Part shown: positions 44,064 through 53,452 of the stretch, piece by piece
Layout of the letters: each line of letters starts with the position of its first letter
Numbering within the stretch: position 1 is the first letter of the stretch
Assembly (NCBI GenBank): GCA_034928015.1
Contig: JAYFPF010000016.1
Coordinates: forward strand, 1-64,000
Direction of reading: 5' to 3'
Length of the DNA: 64,000 nt
Source of the DNA: Paludibacter sp029973975
GTDB taxonomy: Bacteria > Bacteroidota > Bacteroidia > Bacteroidales > Paludibacteraceae
Position numbers and translations under genes: made by a program
Notes under the pieces: generated by a model
The model's input: only the letters and a program-made list of their open reading frames with translations
Told to the model about the DNA's origin: nothing
The model's database searches: none

Positions 44064-47000
44064 GTGGTAGAGCAATCAATTAAAAAAGTGATCCTATTAG
44101 GATCGGGGGCCTTGAAAATCGGACAGGCCGGAGAATTCGACTATTCGGGGTCGCAGGCGTTAAAAGCCATGAAAGAAGAAGGAATTGAAACTATCCTTAT
44201 CAACCCTAACATCGCTACTATTCAAACATCGGAAGGTATTGCCGATAAGGTTTACTTTCTTCCCATCACCCCTTATTTCGTAGAACAAATTATTATCAAA
44301 GAAAACCCCGATGGTATTTTACTTGCTTTCGGGGGACAAACAGCGCTGAACTGTGGTACCGAGATGTATCTCAACGGTACGCTGGATAAATATAATGTCC
44401 GTGTACTGGGAACTTCGGTGGAAGCCATCATGATTACGGAAGACCGCGATTTGTTTGTGAAAAAGCTGAACGAGATTGAAGCTAAAACTCCGGTATCACA
44501 GGCTGTTGAAAATCTCGAAGATGCGTTGACAGTGGGTCGTCGTATAGGTTTTCCGGTAATGGTGCGTTCTGCTTATGCCCTGGGAGGATTGGGTTCCGGT
44601 ATATGTGCGAACGAGGAAGAGTTTATTACGCTGTGTACAAGTGCGCTGGCTCACTCGAAACAGATTCTGGTGGAGGAAAGTCTGAAAGGTTGGAAAGAAA
44701 TTGAATTCGAAGTCATCCGCGATAAAAACGATCATTGCTTTACCGTGGTGCCTATGGAAAACTTCGACCCGCTGGGCATTCATACCGGTGAAAGTATTGT
44801 AGTGGCTCCGATTATTACCCTTACAAAAGATCAGATTGCTTATCTCGAAGATGTTGCCCGTCAGGTGGTTCGTCACATCGGTATCGTGGGTGAATGTAAT
44901 ATTCAATATGCTTTTAATGCGGAAACAAACGATTACCGCATCATCGAAATTAATGCCCGTTTGAGTCGCTCTTCAGCATTGGCGTCCAAAGCGTCGGGCT
45001 ATCCGCTGGCTTTCGTGGCTACCAAACTTGCCTTAGGTTATTCTCTTGACCAGATAGGGGAGATGGGTACGCCTAATTCTGCCTATGTAGCCCCATCAGT
45101 TGATTATATGATCGTGAAGATACCGCGTTGGGATCTCACTAAATTTCAGGGTGTGAGCCGGGAAATCGGTTCATCTATGAAATCGGTGGGCGAAATCATG
45201 TCGATCGGTCAGTCGTTTGAAGAAATCATCCAAAAAGGATTGCGTATGATTGGCCAGGGGATGCACGGCTTTGTAGGTAACAAAGACCTGACTTTCGATA
45301 ATATTGAAGATGCGCTTTCCAAACCGACGGATTTGCGCATCTTTGCTATTGCAGATGCTTTTGAGAAAGGATACAGCGTGAATGAGATTGAAGCGCTGAC
45401 GAAAATAGATACATGGTTCCTCGGAAAATTAGAAAACATTTATAAGTACACCAAAATACTGGAACAATACAATAAAATTTCAGATTTGCCGAAAGAAGTT
45501 CTGGCTGAAGCCAAACGGCTTGGTTTTTCTGATTTCCAGATTGCCCGGTATGTGGAAAATCCGACCGGTACGATGGAACAGGAAGTCCTGGAAGTGCGTG
45601 AACTTCGTAAAAGCAAAGGTGTAACTCCGGTTATCCGCCGTATTAATACTGTTGCGTCTGATCATCCGGATGATACAAATTACCTTTATTTTACTTATGG
45701 TTCGGATAAAGCATACCAACCTCCCAGGTCGAATAAAGAAGCTGTAGTCGTGTTGGGATCAGGCGCGTATCGTATCGGTTCTTCGGTGGAATTCGACTGG
45801 TGTTCTGTGAATGCTGTGGTTACTGCACGTAACTTAGGTTATGAGTCGGTGATGATTAATTACAACCCCGAAACTGTTTCGACCGACTACGATATGTGCG
45901 ACCGGCTTTATTTCGATGAGTTATCCTTCGAAAGAGTTCTGGATGTGGTGGATATTGAATCGCCGAAAGGAGTTATCCTGTCGATGGGTGGACAAATACC
46001 CAACAACCTGGCAACTAAACTCGACCGCCAGCAGGTTCCCATTCTTGGTACTTCTGCTGCATCGATCGACAGGGCTGAGAATCGTCACAAATTCTCTACC
46101 ATGCTCGACGAACTGGGTATCGACCAGCCCAGGTGGAAAGAGCTGACCAGTTTCGATGAGATTGATTCATTTATAGAAGAAGTTGGTTTCCCTGTGTTGA
46201 TTCGTCCTTCGTATGTACTTTCCGGCGCTGCCATGAATGTTTGCTATAATAAAGAGCAAATGCGTAAGTTCCTGTCGTTGGCAGCCAAGGTGTCAAAACA
46301 ATATCCCGTGGTAGTGTCGGAGTTTCTGCAGAACGCAAAGGAAATTGAGTTTGATGCTGTTGCCCAGAACGGAGAGGTGGTTGAATATGCCATTTCAGAA
46401 CATGTGGAGTTTGCCGGAGTACATTCTGGTGATGCAACATTGGTTTTCCCGGCACAAAAGATTTATTTTGAAACCATGCGCCGCATTAAACGCATTTCCC
46501 GAAAAATAGCCAAAGAGTTGAATATCAGCGGACCTTTCAATATCCAATTCTTAGCCAGAGATAATTACATCAAGGTTATTGAATGTAATCTGCGCGCCTC
46601 ACGTTCCTTTCCTTTCGTGTCGAAAGTTATCAAGCGTAATTTCATTGAAACGGCCACCCGTATCATGCTGAATGCTCCTTACAGCAAGCCAGATTCGTCC
46701 GTTTTCGATGTGGAACATATCGGTGTAAAAGCCTCTCAGTTCTCTTTTGCCAGACTACACAATGCTGACCCTATATTAGGTGTGGATATGTCATCTACCG
46801 GTGAAGTAGGATGTATCGGAGATGATTATTCTGAAGCTGTGTTGAAATCGCTGTTGTCGGTAGGTTTTGAAATCCCAAAGAAGAACATCCTTATTTCTTC
46901 CGGAGAACCCAAATCAAAAGTGGAGTTGATAGAAGCAACCCGTATGCTGCAACAGAAAGGTTATAAAATTTACACCACAAGAGGAACACAGCGTTTTTTA

Positions 47001-47279
47001 GCGGAAAATGGTGTAGAGGCTATCGCTGTTCAGTGGCCTGATGAAGACGGAGAATTGAATGTCAAAAATCTTTTGGCTAAAAAGCATTTTGATTTGGTTA
47101 TCAATATCCCTAAAAATACGACAGAAAGGGAACTGCGTAATGACTACATTATTCGCCGCAGTGCCGTTGATTTTAATATCCCGTTGTTAACCAATGCCCG
47201 ACTGGCATCTGCATTCATTCAGGCTTTCTGTAATATAAGTCTGGAGAATATCAAAATCAAAAGTTGGGACGAGTATTGA
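44064..47279 (+). CDS. carB: Carbamoyl-phosphate synthase large subunit
   Basis: GTG at 44064 gives 1071 residues, opening VEQSIKKVILLGSGALKIG. No ATG precedes the conserved KKVILLGSGALKIGQAGEFDYSG, and an upstream TTG lies within the tRNA. CarB makes carbamoyl phosphate for pyrimidines and arginine. Two ATP-grasp halves are visible (VRSAYALGGLGSGI and IRPSYVLSGAAMNV), then the C-terminal MGS-like regulatory domain (NILISSGEPKSKVELIEATRMLQQKGYKIYTTRGT). The small subunit gene carA is not adjacent. It is probably transcribed together with the tRNA just upstream. Confidence 0.95.
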   Translation: MVEQSIKKVILLGSGALKIGQAGEFDYSGSQALKAMKEEGIETILINPNIATIQTSEGIADKVYFLPITPYFVEQIIIKENPDGILLAFGGQTALNCGTEMYLNGTLDKYNVRVLGTSVEAIMITEDRDLFVKKLNEIEAKTPVSQAVENLEDALTVGRRIGFPVMVRSAYALGGLGSGICANEEEFITLCTSALAHSKQILVEESLKGWKEIEFEVIRDKNDHCFTVVPMENFDPLGIHTGESIVVAPIITLTKDQIAYLEDVARQVVRHIGIVGECNIQYAFNAETNDYRIIEINARLSRSSALASKASGYPLAFVATKLALGYSLDQIGEMGTPNSAYVAPSVDYMIVKIPRWDLTKFQGVSREIGSSMKSVGEIMSIGQSFEEIIQKGLRMIGQGMHGFVGNKDLTFDNIEDALSKPTDLRIFAIADAFEKGYSVNEIEALTKIDTWFLGKLENIYKYTKILEQYNKISDLPKEVLAEAKRLGFSDFQIARYVENPTGTMEQEVLEVRELRKSKGVTPVIRRINTVASDHPDDTNYLYFTYGSDKAYQPPRSNKEAVVVLGSGAYRIGSSVEFDWCSVNAVVTARNLGYESVMINYNPETVSTDYDMCDRLYFDELSFERVLDVVDIESPKGVILSMGGQIPNNLATKLDRQQVPILGTSAASIDRAENRHKFSTMLDELGIDQPRWKELTSFDEIDSFIEEVGFPVLIRPSYVLSGAAMNVCYNKEQMRKFLSLAAKVSKQYPVVVSEFLQNAKEIEFDAVAQNGEVVEYAISEHVEFAGVHSGDATLVFPAQKIYFETMRRIKRISRKIAKELNISGPFNIQFLARDNYIKVIECNLRASRSFPFVSKVIKRNFIETATRIMLNAPYSKPDSSVFDVEHIGVKASQFSFARLHNADPILGVDMSSTGEVGCIGDDYSEAVLKSLLSVGFEIPKKNILISSGEPKSKVELIEATRMLQQKGYKIYTTRGTQRFLAENGVEAIAVQWPDEDGELNVKNLLAKKHFDLVINIPKNTTERELRNDYIIRRSAVDFNIPLLTNARLASAFIQAFCNISLENIKIKSWDEY

Positions 47280-47285
47280 TTTAAG

Positions 47286-47356
47286 TAGTGGTCAGTGAAT
47301 AGTTTAAGCGTTTAAAAATTAAAAAAATCAAAGGTTTCACTATTCACTAACCACTA
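47286..47356. terminator. Inverted repeat between convergent carB and sodB
   Basis: TAGTGGTCAGTGAATAGT (47286-47303) pairs with ACTATTCACTAACCACTA (47339-47356) over 18 bp with one mismatch, around a 35-nt A-rich spacer. It can serve as a terminator for both convergent genes. Similar words (CTAACCACTAACAACTAAAG) occur before rnfA at 43298-43317. Confidence 0.65.
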
Positions 47357-47366
47357 TCTAATTGAT

Positions 47367-47942
47367 TTAGTATCTTGCAGATACTACATTCCAATCAACC
47401 AAATTCCATAAAGCGTTAACGTAATCCGGCCGGCGATTCTGATAATCGATGTAATAAGCATGTTCCCATACATCAAATGTAAGCAATGGAACTAATTCCC
47501 GTGTCATCGGGTTTCCGGCATTACTTTCTTTCACGATTGATAATTTTCCTTCTTTATCTTTTACCAGCCAGGCCCATCCTGAACCAAAAATGCTAACCGC
47601 AGCTTTACCAAATTCTGCCTTGAAATTGTCGAGTGAACCAAAAGCTGTATTGATAGCTTTAGTCAGAGCTGCATTGGGAGCAGAACCTTTTTCAGGAGTA
47701 AGCGAAAGGAAATAAAAGTTGTGATTCCAGATTTGAGCAGCATTATTGAAAATAGCCCCTTCGGATTTTTTGACAATGGTATCCAGATCTGCCTGTTCGA
47801 AATCAGTCCCCGGAATCAGGTTGTTCAGATTGTTAACATAAGCCTGATGGTGTTTTCCGTAGTGAAAACTGATGGTTTCAGCACTGATAACTGGTGCAAG
47901 CGCATCCTGCGCATAAGGTAATTCCGGCAATGAAAATTTCAT
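47367..47942 (-). CDS. sodB: Superoxide dismutase (Fe/Mn)
   Basis: Start ATG at 47942 (MKFSLPELPYAQDALAPVIS), 191 residues. It converts superoxide to oxygen and hydrogen peroxide. Metal ligands are visible in HYGKHHQAYVNNLN (first His), NHNFYFLSL (second His) and DVWEHAYYIDYQN (Asp and His). The cofactor (iron, manganese or either) cannot be decided from the sequence alone. A TATTTTTG element lies at 47985-47992 on its strand. Confidence 0.95.
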   Translation of the reverse strand: MKFSLPELPYAQDALAPVISAETISFHYGKHHQAYVNNLNNLIPGTDFEQADLDTIVKKSEGAIFNNAAQIWNHNFYFLSLTPEKGSAPNAALTKAINTAFGSLDNFKAEFGKAAVSIFGSGWAWLVKDKEGKLSIVKESNAGNPMTRELVPLLTFDVWEHAYYIDYQNRRPDYVNALWNLVDWNVVSARY

Positions 47943-48088
47943 GATGATTTTGTTTTTAAGTTTATATTTCAGATTTATTGAGTACAAAAATACACTTTCC
48001 AACTTGGTTTTATCTCCAAAGCTTCAAATTTATTAAGAATTTTCGCTTCAAATTTACATTTAAAAAACTAAAAAAACAAAGATTGATA

Positions 48089-48119
48089 TTGTCCAGACTT
48101 ATTTTTATTCCCATCTTTG
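48089..48119 (+). promoter_or_regulatory. Promoter of the SPOR lipoprotein-ZIP operon
   Basis: TTG at 48089-48091 and CATCTTTG at 48112-48119, 20 nt apart. The -7 element has C instead of the first T, so it is slightly off consensus. The ATG follows at 48152. Confidence 0.55.
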
Positions 48120-48151
48120 CATAAATTTTAAAATCAATTTAAGTTTTTATT

Positions 48152-48610
48152 ATGAACAAAGCATTGCAATTATTCTTTTTTGTGGCTGTTATCAGTCTGA
48201 CAATGATTTCTTGTAAATCCAAACAAAAAGTTACAGAAATAAAAAGTGCATCTGTTCCGGCAACTACTGTCGCTCCTGTACAGGAAACCCCAAAGCCGGT
48301 TGCTCAGGTGTCGACACAGCCGGAAGTTACCCGTTCGGAGTCCTTTAAACTGGCTACCGGTGAAACTAACAGTGCTGCTATGAATAAGAAATATCATGTG
48401 CAGGTAGGTGCATTCGGTAATCATACTAATGCAATAAATTTACGTAATAAGCTTGTTTCGGAAGGAAATAATGCACTTGTTGTTGAGAATGAAAACGGGA
48501 TGTTACGGGTAATCATTGCTTCCTTTGATGAATACAAAGATGCACGGGCAAAGATCGATCAGATAAGAGCTACTTATCCTGATGCCTGGGTACTAGTTCA
48601 GAAAAAATAA
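48152..48610 (+). CDS. SPOR-domain lipoprotein
   Basis: 152 residues. The signal ends in LTMISC, so Cys21 is the likely lipid-modified residue. A Pro/Thr/Val-rich linker follows (about 22-75), then a SPOR domain from about 78 (KYHVQVGAFGNHTNAINLRNKLVSEGNNALVVENENG). SPOR domains bind peptidoglycan stripped of stem peptides, often at division sites. It shares one base with the ZIP gene start (TAATG), so the two are coupled. Confidence 0.88.
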   Translation: MNKALQLFFFVAVISLTMISCKSKQKVTEIKSASVPATTVAPVQETPKPVAQVSTQPEVTRSESFKLATGETNSAAMNKKYHVQVGAFGNHTNAINLRNKLVSEGNNALVVENENGMLRVIIASFDEYKDARAKIDQIRATYPDAWVLVQKK

Positions 48611-49374
48611 TGACGCAACTTTTATACACCATTATAGCATTGCTGGCAGCCAGTGTTGGCAGTGTAGCCCTGAGTGGCAGTTTGCTGATATTAAATAACA
48701 AATGGCTGGAAAAGATTTCCGGCTATTTGTTGTATTTGGCAGGGGGTACCTTATTGGGTGCTGCATTACTTGGATTGATTCCTCAGTCTGCTGAAAGTCT
48801 TCATCTCGAAGAAGTGCTGATATGGGTACTTATCGGTATTCTTTTCTTCTTTCTACTGGAGAAATTTATTTTGTGGCGTATGTGTCACGATGAAAACTGC
48901 GAACGTCAGATACATGCCGCCGGTCCCATGATTATTATTGGAGATGCCGTACACAACGCCATCGATGGTGTGGTTATTGCCGCATCTTTCCTGACTTCAA
49001 CAGAATTAGGCGTTTTTGTAACTATTTCTGTAGTATTACATGAAATTCCGCAGGAGTTAGGAGATTTTGGTATCTTGCTTAAAAGTGGATATTCCCGTAA
49101 AAAGGCTTTATTATATAACCTCCTTTCGGGAAGCAGTTCGCTTGTTGCCGGTGTAGCAGCTTATTTTCTGCTGGATCTGGTTCAGGGCTTTATTCCTTAT
49201 GCGCTTGCTATTGCAGCAGCCAGTTTTCTGTACGTTTCTATGGCTGATTTAATTCCGGAAATGCACAAAGAAACCAAACCCAAAGAATCTGTTATCCAAT
49301 TTTTGCTTGTCCTGCTTGGTATCGCCATCATTTTTATTTCTGTAACGGGTCATTCGCACGGACATGCGCATTGA
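48610..49374 (+). CDS. ZIP family metal transporter
   Basis: 254 residues with about eight membrane helices. The metal-binding helices are visible as HNAIDGVVIAASF and VLHEIPQELGDFGILL, both essential in ZIP transporters. The C-terminus is His-rich (HSHGHAH). It would import zinc or another divalent metal. Translationally coupled with the SPOR lipoprotein upstream. Confidence 0.93.
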   Translation: MTQLLYTIIALLAASVGSVALSGSLLILNNKWLEKISGYLLYLAGGTLLGAALLGLIPQSAESLHLEEVLIWVLIGILFFFLLEKFILWRMCHDENCERQIHAAGPMIIIGDAVHNAIDGVVIAASFLTSTELGVFVTISVVLHEIPQELGDFGILLKSGYSRKKALLYNLLSGSSSLVAGVAAYFLLDLVQGFIPYALAIAAASFLYVSMADLIPEMHKETKPKESVIQFLLVLLGIAIIFISVTGHSHGHAH

Positions 49375-49435
49375 CGTGTGAACTTTTTTTCTGTTGACCG
49401 TGTTTTTATAAATGAACTTATAAAAACATAAAGAT

Positions 49436-49861
49436 ATGGCAGAAAGACATACGATTCTTACGAAATGGCAAGGCGGTTTGGCCTTCGAAACTGATCTCAA
49501 CGGACATGTTATCCGGATGGATGCTCCTGTAGAAGCAGGTGGAGAGAATTCAGGTCCCGGACCTAAAAGGTTGATGATGGTCGCGCTAAGTGGTTGTACC
49601 GGGATGGATGTTGTGTCAATCCTTAAAAAAATGCGGGTTGATTTCGATAAAGTTGAAATCGAGGTACAGGGAGATGTTACCGAAGAACATCCGAAGCATT
49701 ACTATAAGATGCATGTGATTTATTATATCTACGGAAAGAACTTACCACTGGATAAAGTGCAGAAAGCCGTTAAAAAGTCTGAAGATATCTACTGCGGAGT
49801 TCGGGCGGCTTATGCCAAAGGCATGGAAATGTCGTCCGAAATCCGCATAGTAGAAAGTTAA
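49436..49861 (+). CDS. OsmC family protein
   Basis: 141 residues with the OsmC/YhfA fold. KRLMMVALSGCTGMDVVSILKKMR carries the first conserved Cys, and SEDIYCGVRAAYAKG the second; these are the peroxidatic and resolving cysteine positions in OsmC enzymes. Likely a thiol-dependent hydroperoxide reductase or related stress protein. It lies 61 nt after the ZIP gene and ends 7 nt from the convergent gene. Confidence 0.9.
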   Translation: MAERHTILTKWQGGLAFETDLNGHVIRMDAPVEAGGENSGPGPKRLMMVALSGCTGMDVVSILKKMRVDFDKVEIEVQGDVTEEHPKHYYKMHVIYYIYGKNLPLDKVQKAVKKSEDIYCGVRAAYAKGMEMSSEIRIVES

Positions 49862-49862
49862 A

Positions 49863-49884
49863 CGAAGATTAAATCATATCTTCG
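49863..49884. terminator. Small shared hairpin between convergent genes
   Basis: CGAAGAT (49863-49869) and ATCTTCG (49878-49884) form a 7-bp stem that overlaps the end of the PG0541-like gene. It may terminate both convergent transcripts; the stem is short and T runs are weak. Confidence 0.4.
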
Positions 49885-50162
49885 ATATTCCATACAAAAG
49901 CCCTCAGTCCCATCAACTCAGATGTTTGGTCGAGGGCTTTTAAATCTTCTAATACTTGTTTTACTTTTTTGTCTTCTACAATTGTGATGATAGCAGAATT
50001 CAAAGAAGGCCAGGCATGAGAACCGAGATGTGGGTCTCCGGTTTTGGTTCCACGGCCCTGAACTTCAGTCCAACTGGTGAATCCTCGAATATTATTCCCC
50101 CGCAGGATTGACATAATTTGTTCGTAATATGCCTGGTCGAATGTGATGAATATTGATTTCAT
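49869..50162 (-). CDS. PG0541-type P-II-like protein linked to RND efflux
   Basis: Start ATG at 50162 (MKSIFITFDQAYYEQIMSIL), 97 residues. It has the ferredoxin-like pattern of P-II proteins (RGFTSWTEVQGRGTKTGDPHLGSHAWPSLNSAIITIVED). It resembles the PG0541 family, which I remember from Porphyromonas as the last gene of a TetR-type RND efflux cluster, as here. It probably senses a small molecule or modulates the pump, but neither is shown. A palindrome lies in the 147-nt gap to the pump gene. Confidence 0.85.
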   Translation of the reverse strand: MKSIFITFDQAYYEQIMSILRGNNIRGFTSWTEVQGRGTKTGDPHLGSHAWPSLNSAIITIVEDKKVKQVLEDLKALDQTSELMGLRAFVWNIEDMI

Positions 50163-50252
50163 GTTTATATTTTTGACAAAATTGATATTTATAGAAAATT
50201 TACGTTGGGGTCTGGAAAATTGATTTTGATTTTGTTTTCGTTTTTGGGTTTT

Positions 50253-50280
50253 GTAGAGACGCACGGCCGTACGTCTCTAC
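50253..50280. repeat. 28-bp palindrome of the GTAGAGAC type
   Basis: GTAGAGACGCACGG and CCGTACGTCTCTAC pair over 13 of 14 positions. Same head sequence as the palindrome after trpB (28518-28545). It lies in the gap between the RND pump and the PG0541-like gene. Confidence 0.78.
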
Positions 50281-50309
50281 GTTGTTTTTCGTATCACGTC
50301 AAAATTTTA

Positions 50310-53300
50310 TTAATTCAGTTTTTTTCTCCATTTTTTTCTGAATTTCTTCACACCTCTGCCTGCAAAAGACGCATAAACAGTAGGTACAATAATCAGGGTG
50401 AAGATTGTAGAGATGGTCAGACCACCAATTACAGTAATTGCCATAGGTTTCCACATTTCAGAACCTTCTGATGTTGACAGGGCCAAAGGTAACATCCCCA
50501 GAATGGTTGTGAGTGTTGTCATAAGCACCGGGCGCAAACGGGATTTTCCACCTTTTACCACCGACTGGATAACACCCATGCCTCTTCCGCGGTTCAGGTT
50601 GATATAGTCAACCAATACAATACCATTTTTTACCACGATACCAACGAGCATGATGATTCCGACAAACGACATCATATTCAGTGTACTTCCCGTAATCAGG
50701 AATGCCAGAATCACGCCGGATGCTGCAAACGGTACGGAGAACATGATGATAAATGGATAGGTCAGTGATTCGAATTGAGATGCCATCACGATAAATACCA
50801 ATAGCACAATCAGTAACAGCAATGTTCCCAAATCAGCAAATGATTCCTGTTGATCTACATAGGTTCCCGCAATCTGAGTATAGATGTTTGTCGGAATATT
50901 CATTTGATCTAACTCTTTATTTATAGCCAGAACTGCCTTGTCGATAGTAGTTCCTGATACCGTAGACGAAACAGTAACCAAACGCTGACGATTCTTTCGA
51001 TCGATCTTTGGTGGTGAAAAATCTTCCACAACTTTACCTACATCTTTTAATCTGATCGATTGTCCCTGGTTATTGTAAATTAGAATATTTTCCAGGGCCT
51101 CGATTGATTGCCTGAATTCAGGTGCGTATGCAACCCTGATGTTGTACTCTTCACCATCTTCCCGGAAAAGAGAGGCAGTTACGCCGTTAATCCTGTTGCG
51201 GAGATAGTTTGATGCGGTAGCCATATTCAATCCGTTCATGGCCAGTTTTTCCCGGTCAAATTCTACACGGAATTCCGGGATGTAATCACCACGACTGATG
51301 CTGACATTTACGAGGCCTGGAATCTTCGACATCCTGTCCCTGACTTCAGCTGCTATTTTATCAGTCTCCTGAAAATCATATCCGTATATTTCAAGATCCA
51401 GTGTGGATTGTCCTCCCATCATCCCCATGCCACCGCCGGCAAGAATAGATGACTTTTTAATTTCCGGCAGATTCTCGAGGTCTATACGCATACTGTCGCA
51501 TATTTCAAACATGCTTCTTTCACGATCATTTAAATCAATCATTCTGATATTAAATGAGATGATGTTTGATCCATTGTTCTGTAATGACCCCCATACATTG
51601 GAGCTGCTTGCTTGTCCGATGGTAAAATTGATCATATCCAGTTCCGGATATTTTTCTTTCCACATCTCATAAATTTTAGATGCAGTTTCTTTGGTAATTT
51701 CGACTCTTGTTCCAATCGGTAATTCCACGGTTGCGGCTATTCTGCTGTTATCTTCAGCCGGGATAAATTCGGAACCTATAAAACCGGCGGGCAATAAACT
51801 CAAAATAAAAAATCCGAACAAACTGATAATTACTGTTTTTCTGTGTCGAACCGACCAGTTTACCAGTTGTGCATATTTTACATCCAATTTATTCAACGCT
51901 TTTTCAATAGGTGTAAAGAAGAATTTATATGCTTTATTATGTTTTGGGTTCAAACGCAATAATTGTGAAGAAAGCATCGGTGTCAGGGTCAATGCACAAA
52001 CTGTGGAAACAATCATGATGATGGTTACCATCCATCCTAATTGTTCGAACATAACACCTGCCATGCCTGAAATCATGGTTAAAGGGAAGAATACAGCCAA
52101 CAGCGTCAAGGTTGACGCGATAACAGAGATTGCAACTTCATTAGTTGCATGAACTGCCGCGCTTTTCGGGCGACTTCCTCTTTCAATGTGGGTAGTGATG
52201 TTTTCCAATACTACGATGGCATCATCCACCACCATACCGATAGCGACCGATAATGAACTTAATGATATAATGTTGAGTGACCCCCCGGTAAAACCGAGGT
52301 AAATAAATGCAGCAACAAGTGATATCGGAATGGTTAATATGATGATGATGGTTGCTCTCCAACGGCCCAGAAACGCAAGTACAACTAACATAACAAATAT
52401 AAACGCATACATCACCGTTTCAACCAAACCTGAAATTGTTTGTTTGATGTTGTCGGAAGTATCCATGATAACTTCTATCTTCACATCACTTGGCAGGTTT
52501 TTTTGAAGTTCTGGGAGTTTTTTATTAACCTGCTCTGCAATATCCACTGTATTAGAGCCGGATTGTTTCTGAACTACGATACTCGCACCCTGTACAGCAT
52601 TAGTGTAAACTTCTTGTGTACGTTCTTCAAGTGCATCTTTGACAATAGCTACATCAGACAGGTAAATATTTTTACCGGCATAAGAACCCACAACCAAACT
52701 GTTCAGTTCATTAGGAGACGTAAACTCACCTTCTACACGAAGTGAATAAGTTTCATTTCCGATGTCCATAGTTCCTGCAGGGGTATTGATGTTTTCCATC
52801 CGGATAGATTGAGCCAGTCCCTCGATTGTCAAATGATATGCTTCCAGTTTCGATGGGTCGATAAATACCTGAATTTCCCTTTCAGGCGCTCCTGCAATAG
52901 AAACAGAACCTACACCCGGTATACGGGCTAAGGGGTTCGCAATATTTTCTTCCAGAATCTTATATAATGCAGGCAAACTTTGGTCTGCTGTTGCAGAAAT
53001 CATCATGACGGGAATCATGTCGGTGCTGAATTTGAAAATGATAGGTTCTGTGGTGGCTTCCGGTAAATAAGACTTCACCATGTCTAATTTTGCACGAACA
53101 TCATTTGTCAACGCTTCTATATCCAAACCATAGTCAAATTCAAGCGTGATGATAGAGGTGTTTTCTCTGGAAGAAGAAGTTAACTTCTTCAGATTGGCAA
53201 CCGTATTGAGCGAATTTTCCAATGGTCGGGTGACATTTGTTTCCACATCGGCAGCACTGGCACCCTGATAGGTAGTCATCACCATGATGGTGTTGGTCTC

Positions 53301-53420
53301 TATGTTAGGTAACAGGTCGATTGGTAATTTGTTGAGCGAAAATAGTCCTAAAACCACGACTGCCACAAAAACAAGGGCGGTCATAACCGGTTTTTTGACT
53401 GAGCCTTCGTATATACTCAT
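50310..53420 (-). CDS. RND efflux pump inner-membrane transporter
   Basis: 1036 residues, the full size of HAE1/AcrB-type pumps, with twelve membrane helices and two large periplasmic loops. The N-terminal helix (MTALVFVAVVVLGLFSLNKLPIDLLPNIETN) and the proton-relay region (SVAIGMVVDDAIVVLENITTHIERG), with its adjacent Asp pair, are clear. The second half repeats the fold (VGIIMLVGIVVKNGIVLVDYIN). Substrates cannot be predicted. It lies 32 nt after the adaptor gene in the tetR-tolC-adaptor-pump order. Confidence 0.96.
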   Translation of the reverse strand: MSIYEGSVKKPVMTALVFVAVVVLGLFSLNKLPIDLLPNIETNTIMVMTTYQGASAADVETNVTRPLENSLNTVANLKKLTSSSRENTSIITLEFDYGLDIEALTNDVRAKLDMVKSYLPEATTEPIIFKFSTDMIPVMMISATADQSLPALYKILEENIANPLARIPGVGSVSIAGAPEREIQVFIDPSKLEAYHLTIEGLAQSIRMENINTPAGTMDIGNETYSLRVEGEFTSPNELNSLVVGSYAGKNIYLSDVAIVKDALEERTQEVYTNAVQGASIVVQKQSGSNTVDIAEQVNKKLPELQKNLPSDVKIEVIMDTSDNIKQTISGLVETVMYAFIFVMLVVLAFLGRWRATIIIILTIPISLVAAFIYLGFTGGSLNIISLSSLSVAIGMVVDDAIVVLENITTHIERGSRPKSAAVHATNEVAISVIASTLTLLAVFFPLTMISGMAGVMFEQLGWMVTIIMIVSTVCALTLTPMLSSQLLRLNPKHNKAYKFFFTPIEKALNKLDVKYAQLVNWSVRHRKTVIISLFGFFILSLLPAGFIGSEFIPAEDNSRIAATVELPIGTRVEITKETASKIYEMWKEKYPELDMINFTIGQASSSNVWGSLQNNGSNIISFNIRMIDLNDRERSMFEICDSMRIDLENLPEIKKSSILAGGGMGMMGGQSTLDLEIYGYDFQETDKIAAEVRDRMSKIPGLVNVSISRGDYIPEFRVEFDREKLAMNGLNMATASNYLRNRINGVTASLFREDGEEYNIRVAYAPEFRQSIEALENILIYNNQGQSIRLKDVGKVVEDFSPPKIDRKNRQRLVTVSSTVSGTTIDKAVLAINKELDQMNIPTNIYTQIAGTYVDQQESFADLGTLLLLIVLLVFIVMASQFESLTYPFIIMFSVPFAASGVILAFLITGSTLNMMSFVGIIMLVGIVVKNGIVLVDYINLNRGRGMGVIQSVVKGGKSRLRPVLMTTLTTILGMLPLALSTSEGSEMWKPMAITVIGGLTISTIFTLIIVPTVYASFAGRGVKKFRKKWRKKLN

Positions 53421-53452
53421 CTTATTTTAATTTTGTAGTAAAAAACTGAATA

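Noticed and set aside
50310..53420. Several open frames of 60-150 codons antisense to the RND pump gene
   Set aside because: They follow the codon bias of the real gene in reverse and have no promoter or recognisable domain.
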